Source of the DNA: JAVBQG01 sp031549185
Lineage (GTDB): Bacteria > Synergistota > Synergistia > Synergistales > Synergistaceae
DNA length: 60,733 bases
Assembly (NCBI GenBank): GCA_031549185.1
Contig: JAVBQG010000050.1
Location: 1 to 60,733 of the forward strand
Direction: 5' to 3'
A model generated the notes under the pieces. That model was given only the letters and a program-made list of their open reading frames with translations. It was not told the origin of the DNA and did not search any database. Positions 19,707-26,676 of this stretch are shown here, piece by piece. How positions within the stretch are numbered: the first letter of the stretch is position 1; each line of letters starts with the position of its first letter. The translations under genes and the position numbers were made by a program.

Positions 19707-20855
19707 CTACAATTCGCGTATGAACTCCAGGTAGATCTTCGACGCCAACAGGATGCCGTCGAGGGCGATGCTCTCGTCGTCCCGTCTGCCGTATATGTCC
19801 TCCCCCGGACCGACGATGGCGAAGGGGACGCCGACGCGCGGCACGATCGTCGAGGCGTCGGTGAAAAAGAGAAGGCCGTAGAGGTTCGGCTTCAGTTTCA
19901 GGCGCCCGTACACTCTTTTGAGCTTGCGGATGATCGGCGCGGTCGCGCTCATTCCGACAGCCGCCTTTTTATTGACGACGTCGACCTCGATGCGCAGATC
20001 GTCGGTCTCGCTCATCATCCCCTCCGCGATGGCGCGTATGTTTCCCAGCAGGGCGACGTCGTCGATGTTCGGAGGGATGCGGATGTCAAGCCGCGCCGCG
20101 GCGCGATCCGGGATCGAGTACGAGGTCGGCCCCTGCGCCGAGATCTCCGTCACGTTGCAGACGGGGCGCCCGAGCAGGAAATGCGCCTTCTCCCTCTCCA
20201 ACAGCCTCTCGACGCCTCCGGCGAAGCGAAGCAGCGCCTGCAGCGCGTCGACGCCCAGGTGCGGCCTCGTCACATGGGACGAGCGGCCGGTCACCCGGCA
20301 GTCGATCCAGAGAAACCCCTTCTGCCCGATGCCGATGTCGCAGTTCGTCGGCTGCGCGAAGACAATCTCGTCCACGCCCTCGAAGAAGCCGCCCTCCACA
20401 AGCGCGCTCGCCCCGGTGGCCCCCGCGTCCCCGTCGGCCGTGAAGCAGAAGAGGACGCTCTTCGGCGGCGGCGCCGGGTCCTCGGCGAGGGCGAGCGCCG
20501 TCAGCAGGATCGCCGCCACGCCGCCCTTGTTGTTGGCGGCCCCGCGCCCGTAGATCTTGCCGTTTTCGAAATCTGCGGCGTAGGGGGAGTGAGCCCAGGA
20601 GGCCGCGTTCTCCAGGCCGACGGTATCGAGGTTGCAGACGAAGGCGATCCTGTTCTCGCGATCTTTCCCCTCGATCTCGGAGATCAGCGTCGCGCGGTTT
20701 TCGCCGTGGTGAAGGATCCTGTTCTCGAAGACCCCCGAGGATAGGAGAGATACGATGAACTTCACCGCGTCCAGCTCGTCCCCCTTCGGCTGCGGCGTCC
20801 GGATTCGTATCAACTGCTGCAAGATGTCGAGCGCGCCCATCTCTCTTCCGTTCAA
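19707..20855 (-). CDS. M20-family peptidase homologue lacking the metal ligands (probable pseudoenzyme)
   Basis: 382 residues with the M20 (ArgE/DapE/ACY1) fold signature, including the dimerisation-domain motif TGRSSHVTRPHLGVDA. Every canonical zinc ligand is changed: the His of HxD is Asn75 (FVCNLDTVG), the bridging Asp is Asn108 (GRGAANNKGG), the catalytic/ligand EE pair is Gly142-Asp143 (TADGDAGATG), the EPT Glu is Gln168 (AQPT), and the C-terminal His is replaced in the GPGEDIYGRRDDES stretch. The frame is otherwise intact. The likely start is TTG, overlapping the PucR stop (TTGA); ATG at 20840 is the alternative. A binding or regulatory role is more likely than hydrolysis. Confidence 0.85.
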   Translation of the reverse strand: MNGREMGALDILQQLIRIRTPQPKGDELDAVKFIVSLLSSGVFENRILHHGENRATLISEIEGKDRENRIAFVCNLDTVGLENAASWAHSPYAADFENGKIYGRGAANNKGGVAAILLTALALAEDPAPPPKSVLFCFTADGDAGATGASALVEGGFFEGVDEIVFAQPTNCDIGIGQKGFLWIDCRVTGRSSHVTRPHLGVDALQALLRFAGGVERLLEREKAHFLLGRPVCNVTEISAQGPTSYSIPDRAAARLDIRIPPNIDDVALLGNIRAIAEGMMSETDDLRIEVDVVNKKAAVGMSATAPIIRKLKRVYGRLKLKPNLYGLLFFTDASTIVPRVGVPFAIVGPGEDIYGRRDDESIALDGILLASKIYLEFIREL

Positions 20856-22090
20856 AGGCGATCACCTTCCATGCTCCCATGAATCAGGGATGTGCTCAGT
20901 AGAATTCTGATGGCGAACGATATGTCGAACCTCGTCTCCGGGTCCGAGAGATCCCTCCCCAGTATTTCCTCGATCTTGTGATAGCGGTTCTTGATCGTGT
21001 TGTGATGGTAAAAGGTCTTGCGGGCGACTTCGCGCAGGTTCCAGCTGTTCTTCTCGAGCGCGAGCAGCGTCTCGAACAGCTCGTCCCGCTTCTCGAGCCC
21101 CGGAAAGGCAATGCTCTTCAGCGTATCCCTGCAAAAGGCGAGGGCGTCGCCCGACTCGGATATTCTGCAGATCAATTTGAAGGCGCCCAGGTCGTCCCAC
21201 GTCGAGATGAAGCGCCGCTCCCCCGTCGCGAGGGTCAGCCGCACGGCCTTCGCGGCCTCGCGGCAACAGGTGGCGATCTCCGACGCGTCGGATTTCGCGC
21301 TGCCGAAGCCGAGATGGAGACCGGAGGGAATCGCGCCGTCGCAGTGGCGCGTCGCGACGTGGGTCGATATCTCCGTCAGATTGGAGGTGAGGGCGGAGAG
21401 GCTGGAGGACGACGGGGGCGAGATCGCGGCGACGAAGAGATCGTCGCGGAGGCTGGAGATGTAGTCCCTCGAAAAGGTCCGGAAGCGCGCGTCCAGACGC
21501 CGGAAAAAACTCGCGCTCGGCGCGTCGTCCGCGGGTTTTCCGCTCCGTCCCTCCCTCCGGGTATATCCCACAACGACCTGGACGCCGCCAGCGAAGCGGA
21601 CTCCGATCGCGTCGAAGGCCGCGGCGATCTCCGTCGGGGCGATCTCATCCCGCGGGTTGTCGAGCAGGCCCAGCAAAAAATCGTCGACGCGCTGCTGCCT
21701 GCGGCGCACCCGCGCCTTGCGCGCGCTGAAATAAACCTGGACGGCGAGGCGGACGGGTGGGACGAGAGACCGCTCCCTGACGGACGCCTCCTGAAAGACG
21801 AGGTGCCCCGCGCGCCCGTCCTCCTCAGGGATCTCCTCGACGTCGTACAGCCTGCATACCTCCTGCAGGGGGTAAAAACGCATCTTCTCCTGAAAGTCCG
21901 CCGGGCTCGATTTTGCGAAGAGGACGTCGCCGTCGGGGTTGATGTAGGCGAGGCCCGTCCTCAGGCTGCGCGCGGCGGCCTCCAGTATGTCGCCGATGGC
22001 CTCGCCCGTGGAGGCGAGGCCGATCAGCGTATCGTACAGGGAGATCAGGGCGTCTCCGGAGAGCGGTCCGTCCGTCCTCTTCGCGCGCAT
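20852..22090 (-). CDS. PucR/CdaR-family transcriptional regulator
   Basis: 412 residues. The C-terminal PucR-type helix-turn-helix is diagnostic: NSWNLREVARKTFYHHNTIK followed by NRYHKIEEILGRDL. Upstream is a GGDEF-like/CdaR middle domain (residues ~170-320), and the N-terminus (~20-125) resembles a sensory domain. PucR regulators typically activate purine, sugar-acid or amino-acid catabolic genes in response to a pathway metabolite. It sits inside the symporter-hydrolase operon, 19 bases after the nitrilase gene, and its stop overlaps the start of the M20-like gene, suggesting autoregulation of the operon. Confidence 0.88.
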   Translation of the reverse strand: MRAKRTDGPLSGDALISLYDTLIGLASTGEAIGDILEAAARSLRTGLAYINPDGDVLFAKSSPADFQEKMRFYPLQEVCRLYDVEEIPEEDGRAGHLVFQEASVRERSLVPPVRLAVQVYFSARKARVRRRQQRVDDFLLGLLDNPRDEIAPTEIAAAFDAIGVRFAGGVQVVVGYTRREGRSGKPADDAPSASFFRRLDARFRTFSRDYISSLRDDLFVAAISPPSSSSLSALTSNLTEISTHVATRHCDGAIPSGLHLGFGSAKSDASEIATCCREAAKAVRLTLATGERRFISTWDDLGAFKLICRISESGDALAFCRDTLKSIAFPGLEKRDELFETLLALEKNSWNLREVARKTFYHHNTIKNRYHKIEEILGRDLSDPETRFDISFAIRILLSTSLIHGSMEGDRL

Positions 22091-22109
22091 CTCGCCTCGA
22101 ATTCCGGAA

Positions 22110-22970
22110 TCAACGCTTCGCGTCCGGCGCGGCGCAGTACGCCCCGTAGAGCTCCATCCGCTCGTTGGCGAGAAGCGGCCTGCGACGGCGCGTCTCGGCC
22201 AGCAGCTCCCCGTCGAGGGGCACGTGAAGCAGCTCTTCCTCCACGGACAGAGGGCCGGCCACGATCTTTCCCGTCGGGTCGACGACGTGCGAACCTCCCA
22301 TGTAGATCCCGTCGGAGGTCGGCCCCGCCTGGTTGCAGAGGATGAACCACGACGTCTGGAAGAACGCCGTCCCGACGCTCATGCGCTCCCAGTTCGCCAG
22401 ACAGGCCGCGACGCCGTCCGGGTCCGTGACCGAGGCCGCGGAGGGGTTGAGCAACACCTCGGCCCCGGCCTGCGTCGCGCAGACCGCGTTCATGACATGC
22501 CACGAGTCTTCGCAGATGACGACGCCGAACTTCGCCGATTCCGACGGCGCGACGGTAACCCGATCCCCGGCCGTAAAATGCAGATGCTCCGTGTAGTGCG
22601 CGTAATTGCACAGGTTGACTTTCCGATGCACGGCGAGCGGTCTTCCTCGCGAAATGTACGCGGCTTCGATGTACGTCCCGCTATCCGAAAAAGAGGGGTA
22701 GCTCAGCAACATGTCCACGCCCGTAGCGAGAGTTCCGGCGGAAATCCGCTCGACCGCGCCCTCGACGCTCCGATTGTAGTTCTTCCTCTCCGCCTCGGTG
22801 CCAAGGTTTTCGAACGACCGATAGCCGGTGAGGCCGAGTTCCGGCAGCACCAGAAGACGGCTTCCCTCCTTCGCCGCGAGATCCAGCCAGCGGACGATCT
22901 TCTCCTCGTTGCGCCCGATATCGCGCCCGTCGCAACACATCTGCCCGATGGAGACGATGAACGATTGCAC
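22110..22970 (-). CDS. Carbon-nitrogen hydrolase (nitrilase superfamily amidase)
   Basis: 286 residues with the full nitrilase triad: Glu in LPELGLTGY, Lys in AVHRKVNLC and Cys in VVICEDSWH. Length and motifs fit amidases, N-carbamoylputrescine/beta-ureidopropionate hydrolases and omega-amidases. It starts at GTG (reads MQSFIVSIGQ) with AAGGG upstream. It lies 15 bases downstream of the arginase-family gene, which suggests sequential attack on a guanidino or ureido compound. The exact substrate cannot be fixed from sequence. Confidence 0.87.
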   Translation of the reverse strand: MQSFIVSIGQMCCDGRDIGRNEEKIVRWLDLAAKEGSRLLVLPELGLTGYRSFENLGTEAERKNYNRSVEGAVERISAGTLATGVDMLLSYPSFSDSGTYIEAAYISRGRPLAVHRKVNLCNYAHYTEHLHFTAGDRVTVAPSESAKFGVVICEDSWHVMNAVCATQAGAEVLLNPSAASVTDPDGVAACLANWERMSVGTAFFQTSWFILCNQAGPTSDGIYMGGSHVVDPTGKIVAGPLSVEEELLHVPLDGELLAETRRRRPLLANERMELYGAYCAAPDAKR

Positions 22971-22985
22971 GGCCCTTCCCCCTTT

Positions 22986-23930
22986 TTATTTTTCGCGCGC
23001 GTCGAGTGCCCTCTGCGTCGGCTCGTAGTGGTGCATGATGAAGTCGAAGAAGAGCTTCGCGCCCGCGATCGACGAAAAGTCGTTGACGTCGTAGGCGGGG
23101 TTCACCTCGGTCACGTTGAACGAGGCCGTGTGCGGCGCCAGGATCTTCATCATCTCCTGCAGCTCGTAGGAGGTCATCCCGCCCGGCTCGTTCGCGCCGC
23201 TGCCGGGGGCGTAGATTCCCTCCAGCACGTCGATGTCGATCGTCACGAGCACAGCCTTCGTCCCGTTCCACGCGATATCGAGCGTCTTCTTCGCGACCGC
23301 GTCGATGCCGTCGCGGTACATTTCGCGCGGGCTGATCTCCGTGATCCCCTGCTCCAGAATATATTTGTAATAGCTCGGGTAATTGTAACACCGACAGCCG
23401 ATTTGCACGATCTTTTTGGGGTCGACGCCGAGCGTGTCGATCGCCCGCCGGATCGAGCTGCTGTGGGAAAATTTCCCCTGAATCGGCGTCGAATCGAGCA
23501 GGTCGAGATGCCCGTCGAAGTGGACGATGCCGATGTCATTGCCGTAGACCTCGCAGAGAGCCTCGATCTGCGGATAGGTGATCGAGCAGTCTCCGCCCAG
23601 AAGCACGGGGACGTAGCCGTTCTCGTGGAACGAGCGCACCTGCTCCCTCACGCGTTTTTTCGTCTCGAAGTGGTCGTACGAGCAGATCAGGGTGTTTCCG
23701 AAGTCCTTCACCTCGATGTCCTTCAGATCGATCAGGCGAAAGTCCTCCAAGTCGAGAATCTGATTCTCCTCGATGCGGTCGAAAATCCATTGCGCGTTGC
23801 GGCGTATGACCTCCGGCGCGAAGCGGCTTCCCGGCCTTCCGTGCGAGGCATCCTCGTCCCACGGCACGCCGAGGATGCCGTACTTCTTGCGCGGGTTGCC
23901 GGTTGCCGATTTGATCTCCAAAAGTTCCAT
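22986..23930 (-). CDS. Arginase/agmatinase-family hydrolase with an altered Mn ligand
   Basis: 314 residues from the ATG at 23930, preceded by AGGAGGT. Ureohydrolase landmarks: GGDCSITYP (residue ~115), HFDGHLDLLD (Asp139, His141, Asp143) and VTIDIDVLEGIYAPG (Asp232, Asp234), then EPGGMTSYE. Five of the six canonical Mn ligands are kept, but the first His of GGDH is Cys115. The family hydrolyses guanidino groups to urea plus an amine (agmatine, guanidinobutyrate, arginine). The Cys substitution leaves open a changed metal or a different reaction. Neighbours are the symporter upstream and a nitrilase downstream. Confidence 0.87.
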   Translation of the reverse strand: MELLEIKSATGNPRKKYGILGVPWDEDASHGRPGSRFAPEVIRRNAQWIFDRIEENQILDLEDFRLIDLKDIEVKDFGNTLICSYDHFETKKRVREQVRSFHENGYVPVLLGGDCSITYPQIEALCEVYGNDIGIVHFDGHLDLLDSTPIQGKFSHSSSIRRAIDTLGVDPKKIVQIGCRCYNYPSYYKYILEQGITEISPREMYRDGIDAVAKKTLDIAWNGTKAVLVTIDIDVLEGIYAPGSGANEPGGMTSYELQEMMKILAPHTASFNVTEVNPAYDVNDFSSIAGAKLFFDFIMHHYEPTQRALDAREK

Positions 23931-23977
23931 CGATATGACCTCCTGTTGTTTCGGTTGCATTGCATGCCACAGTGCGT

Positions 23978-24116
23978 GACCTCACCCACCCCCAGCCCCT
24001 CCCTCTCCGATGCGGAGAGGGAGGGGAGCGAAACGGGGTCAAAATCGAGAGTTTTTCTCTTTGATCCCGCCTTTCTCCCCCTCTCCGCATCGGAGAGGGG
24101 GCCGGGGGGTGAGGTC
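23978..24116. repeat. Compound palindromic element within the symporter-hydrolase operon
   Basis: Terminal inverted repeats (GACCTCACCC at 23978, GGGTGAGGTC ending 24116) enclose two perfect hairpins: CCCCTCCCTCTCC / GGAGAGGGAGGGG (13 bp, about 23996-24026) and CCCCCTCTCCG / CGGAGAGGGGG (11 bp, about 24076-24101). It fills the 191-base gap between the symporter stop and the arginase-family start. It looks like a mobile palindromic repeat and could act on transcript processing or attenuation. Confidence 0.8.
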
Positions 24117-24121
24117 TTTTC

Positions 24122-25594
24122 TTACGCGTATTCGAACGTATTATCCTCGCTCGTCCGCGGAAACAGCACGGAGCAGACGACGCCGATGGCGAGCGAGACG
24201 AAGAACGACACGGCGCGCGACGTGAAGACCGCTCCATCGAGGCCGGAGACGACCCAGAAGATCGTGAAGAGCATACCGCCGACGATCACCGCGATGGCGG
24301 CCTTCGAGGAGAACTTATCCCAGAAGAACGTGAGCAGGACGACCACCGAGAAGGGACAGCCGATCCCCGCCCAGACATAGCCGATGATGTTGTAGATCAG
24401 GTTCGACGGCAAAAGGAACGTGCTCCCCAAAGCGACCACCGCGATGAGGGCCGTCATGACGCGGGAGACCATTAAGCCGTCTCCTTTCGAATCCTTGATG
24501 AAATACGGTTTCACGATGTTCTCCGAGAACTCGTTCGCCGCGAGAATCAGAAGCGAGTCCGCCGTCGAGATCAAAGCGGCGAAGGCCGCGATGATAAAGA
24601 GAGCCGCGAAAACGGGGTGAAAGAACTGCATCATGACCCGCGGGAAGACGGACTCCGGATCCGACAGGCCGGTCGGCCCCCAGAGCGCGATGCCCAGATA
24701 GCCGATGATCAACGTGCCCGCGTAGGCGACCACGGTCCAGGCGAAACCGAGATTGCGCCCGACTTTGACGTTGTCCGCGTCTTTGATCGCCATGAAGCGC
24801 ATCGAGAGCTGCGGCGTGCCGCCCAGATAGCCGAAGAACCACGAGAAGCCGTCGAGCACGATCAAGAACGCCGCGCCGCCGACGGCCCCGCCCGTGAGGC
24901 TGGTGTACGAGGGCCCGGCCTTCGTCAACGCCTCCATGATCCCGTTGGCGTAGACGCCGGTCATGTCCTTGAGGTAGAAAATACCCAGGACCGGCGCGAC
25001 GACGAGCGCGACGATCATCAGGATCGCCTGCACGCAGTCCGTGTAAACAACGCTCTGAAAGCCTCCGTAGACCGTGTAGGGGATGATGATGAGCATGGTC
25101 AGGAACATGCCGAGCGCCGGGCTGATGCCGAACATGGTGTTGAACACTTTGCCGCCGCCGAGGAACTGCGCGCCCACGTAGAAGAAAAAGAAGAAGAGGA
25201 TCAGCGAGCTGCTGGCAATGCGAATCTGCGTCCCCATCGGTCGATGCATCTTGGCGACCAGATCGACGAACGAGACCGCGTCGTACTTCTCCGCGGCCTT
25301 CCGCAGGCGCTCCGCCAGGACGAACCAGGCGAAGACGATGCCGGCCAGGCAGCCGACCAGAACCCAGACACAGTTGATGCCGACCGCATACGCCCAACCG
25401 GGCAATCCAATCAGAGCCCACGAGGACTCTCCCGTGGCGCGCTCGGAGAGAGCCGCCGCCCAGCCGGGCAGCGTGCGCCCTGCGATCGCATAGTCCTCCC
25501 CCGTCTTCACCTTGCGCCCCTGATATACTCCAATACCGACGAAAAATGCGAAATAGGCGATGAAAACTCCAATATACATGGCATTTGCCTGCAT
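24122..25594 (-). CDS. Sodium:solute symporter (SSS family, PutP-like)
   Basis: 490 residues with about 13 hydrophobic segments. SSS landmarks: AGRTLPGWAAALSERATGES in helix 2, YTVYGGFQSVVYTDCVQAIL (helices 5-6) and ALISTADSLLILAANEF near helix 9, the Na-site region with conserved Ser-Thr-Ala-Asp. The start is the ATG at 25594 with AAAGGTGG upstream. As first gene of the operon it probably imports the substrate of the two hydrolases. A structured leader of about 240 bases precedes it. Confidence 0.92.
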   Translation of the reverse strand: MQANAMYIGVFIAYFAFFVGIGVYQGRKVKTGEDYAIAGRTLPGWAAALSERATGESSWALIGLPGWAYAVGINCVWVLVGCLAGIVFAWFVLAERLRKAAEKYDAVSFVDLVAKMHRPMGTQIRIASSSLILFFFFFYVGAQFLGGGKVFNTMFGISPALGMFLTMLIIIPYTVYGGFQSVVYTDCVQAILMIVALVVAPVLGIFYLKDMTGVYANGIMEALTKAGPSYTSLTGGAVGGAAFLIVLDGFSWFFGYLGGTPQLSMRFMAIKDADNVKVGRNLGFAWTVVAYAGTLIIGYLGIALWGPTGLSDPESVFPRVMMQFFHPVFAALFIIAAFAALISTADSLLILAANEFSENIVKPYFIKDSKGDGLMVSRVMTALIAVVALGSTFLLPSNLIYNIIGYVWAGIGCPFSVVVLLTFFWDKFSSKAAIAVIVGGMLFTIFWVVSGLDGAVFTSRAVSFFVSLAIGVVCSVLFPRTSEDNTFEYA

Positions 25595-25642
25595 AAGTGT
25601 TACCACCTTTCGGGTTATTGAGCAACAGCACCATCATAGAAC

Positions 25643-25740
25643 CAAGTTGCGACCGACCCCGCTCTCCTGTAAGCCTTCTCGACTCTCGCATAACACACGG
25701 ACTTGTTTTCTCCGCTACCTGGGATTTCGATCGCAACTTG
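25643..25740 (-). promoter_or_regulatory. Structured 5' leader of the symporter operon (possible cis-regulatory RNA)
   Basis: A 98-nt segment closed by a perfect 10-bp stem (CAAGTTGCGA / TCGCAACTTG), extended after one mismatch by TCG/CGA pairing and a CCC/GGG helix. Inside are a CGGA..TCCG hairpin and a short GCT..AGC hairpin. It ends 48 bases before the symporter start. I do not recognise a known riboswitch class. The pairing is seen directly; its function is inference. Confidence 0.4.
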
Positions 25741-25849
25741 ACGCGCCTGCCGCGGACAGGCGATTGCGATGTCATTTTCTTCTTTTCGTATTTTACCCGC
25801 AATGTCTTCGTGTTCCCCTTTTCCTGTGATATGGGGACAAGCGCATAAA

Positions 25850-25883
25850 ACGGAGGACCTCCCGTGCAGGCGAGGCCCTCCGT
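25850..25883 (-). terminator. Intrinsic terminator after thiT
   Basis: Stem ACGGAGG-CCTC / GAGG-CCTCCGT with an internal mismatch, followed on the minus strand by a T run, 35 bases past the thiT stop. The rest of 25607-25917 is symporter leader and terminator; no gene is seen. Confidence 0.8.
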
Positions 25884-25917
25884 AAAGGTTGATCCAGCGA
25901 TGATGAAGCGTGTTTTT

Positions 25918-26445
25918 CTACCCCACGCGCCCCTCCAGCTTCTTCCACAGGATCCAGGCGGCGCCTCCGCAGAGGATCAGGTCGGGGATCATGTAGCCGG
26001 CGTTGTAGATCGACGAGTAGATCCAGGGATTCTGGCCCGCCGGGGCGTAGCTGGCGAAGAAGATGACGCCGGAGAGCACGTGGCAGACGAAGCGCGCGAA
26101 GCCGGCGGCCGCCGTGCCGATCAGAAAGTGCGGGCCGAAGGCGCCCGCCAGGCCGGTGCAGGCGAAGGCGAGCGGGTAGTCGAGGATCGCCTGTACGGGA
26201 TGATAGATGTACCCGCCGAAGAGCATCTGCAGAAGGCCGGAGAGAGCCCCCGCCGATATGCCCCACTTGAACCCGTGCCGGTAGGCGAAGAAGAAGAGCG
26301 GCGCCATCTCCAGCGTGATCGAGCCGCCCTGCGGCATCTTGAAGACCTTGAGATAGGAGAGCACGACCGAGAGCGCCACGCAGAGCGCGCCCTCCACCAA
26401 TGCCCTCACCCGGTCCGAACTTTTGCTCATGACTCCTGCGCTCAT
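25918..26445 (-). CDS. thiT: Thiamine transporter S-component (ECF family)
   Basis: 175 residues, six hydrophobic helices. ThiT features: MPQGGSITLEMAPLFFFAYR (substrate loop), KWGISAGALSGLLQMLFGG and FIYHPVQAILDYPLAFA-like segments, then HVLSGVIFFASYAP. The protein is the substrate-binding part of an energy-coupling-factor importer and relies on a shared EcfAT module elsewhere. A TPP riboswitch lies directly upstream, which confirms the vitamin B1 assignment. Two ATGs (26445 and 26430) are possible; the second has AGGAG but very close spacing. Confidence 0.93.
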   Translation of the reverse strand: MSAGVMSKSSDRVRALVEGALCVALSVVLSYLKVFKMPQGGSITLEMAPLFFFAYRHGFKWGISAGALSGLLQMLFGGYIYHPVQAILDYPLAFACTGLAGAFGPHFLIGTAAAGFARFVCHVLSGVIFFASYAPAGQNPWIYSSIYNAGYMIPDLILCGGAAWILWKKLEGRVG

Positions 26446-26452
26446 AATAAAA

Positions 26453-26483
26453 GACCCCCTTGCGTGTTGTGCGCATGGGGGTC
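26453..26483 (-). terminator. Riboswitch expression-platform terminator upstream of thiT
   Basis: Stem GACCCCC / GGGGGTC followed on the minus strand by TTTTATT, between the TPP aptamer and the thiT start. It is positioned for transcriptional attenuation when TPP is bound. Confidence 0.75.
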
Positions 26484-26518
26484 GAACGATTTACTCCTGG
26501 AATTCAAGACTCTCATCT

Positions 26519-26618
26519 TTCCTGCGCCGGCATTACCCGGGTCAGGTTCCAAGGGTCGAGGCATGTTCGCCTCCTCTCAGCGCACCCGGCACATGCCGGA
26601 CAGCTCCCCCGATGCCAT
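26519..26618 (-). promoter_or_regulatory. TPP riboswitch (THI element)
   Basis: On the minus strand the conserved THI blocks are present in order: GCGCTGAGAGGAGG, then CGACCCTTGGAACCTGA and CCGGGTAATGCCGGCGCAGG. It precedes thiT and its terminator, so thiamine pyrophosphate should shut off thiamine import. Confidence 0.95.
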
Positions 26619-26676
26619 TTTATGATCCTCTTTTTGCCGGCACCTGTCAAGCGTGAAACACGGCGGCGGCAAACTT

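Noticed and set aside
25607..25800. Guanidine (ykkC), glycine or SAM riboswitch in the symporter leader
   Set aside because: None of the conserved sequence blocks of those classes could be found, although the region is clearly structured.
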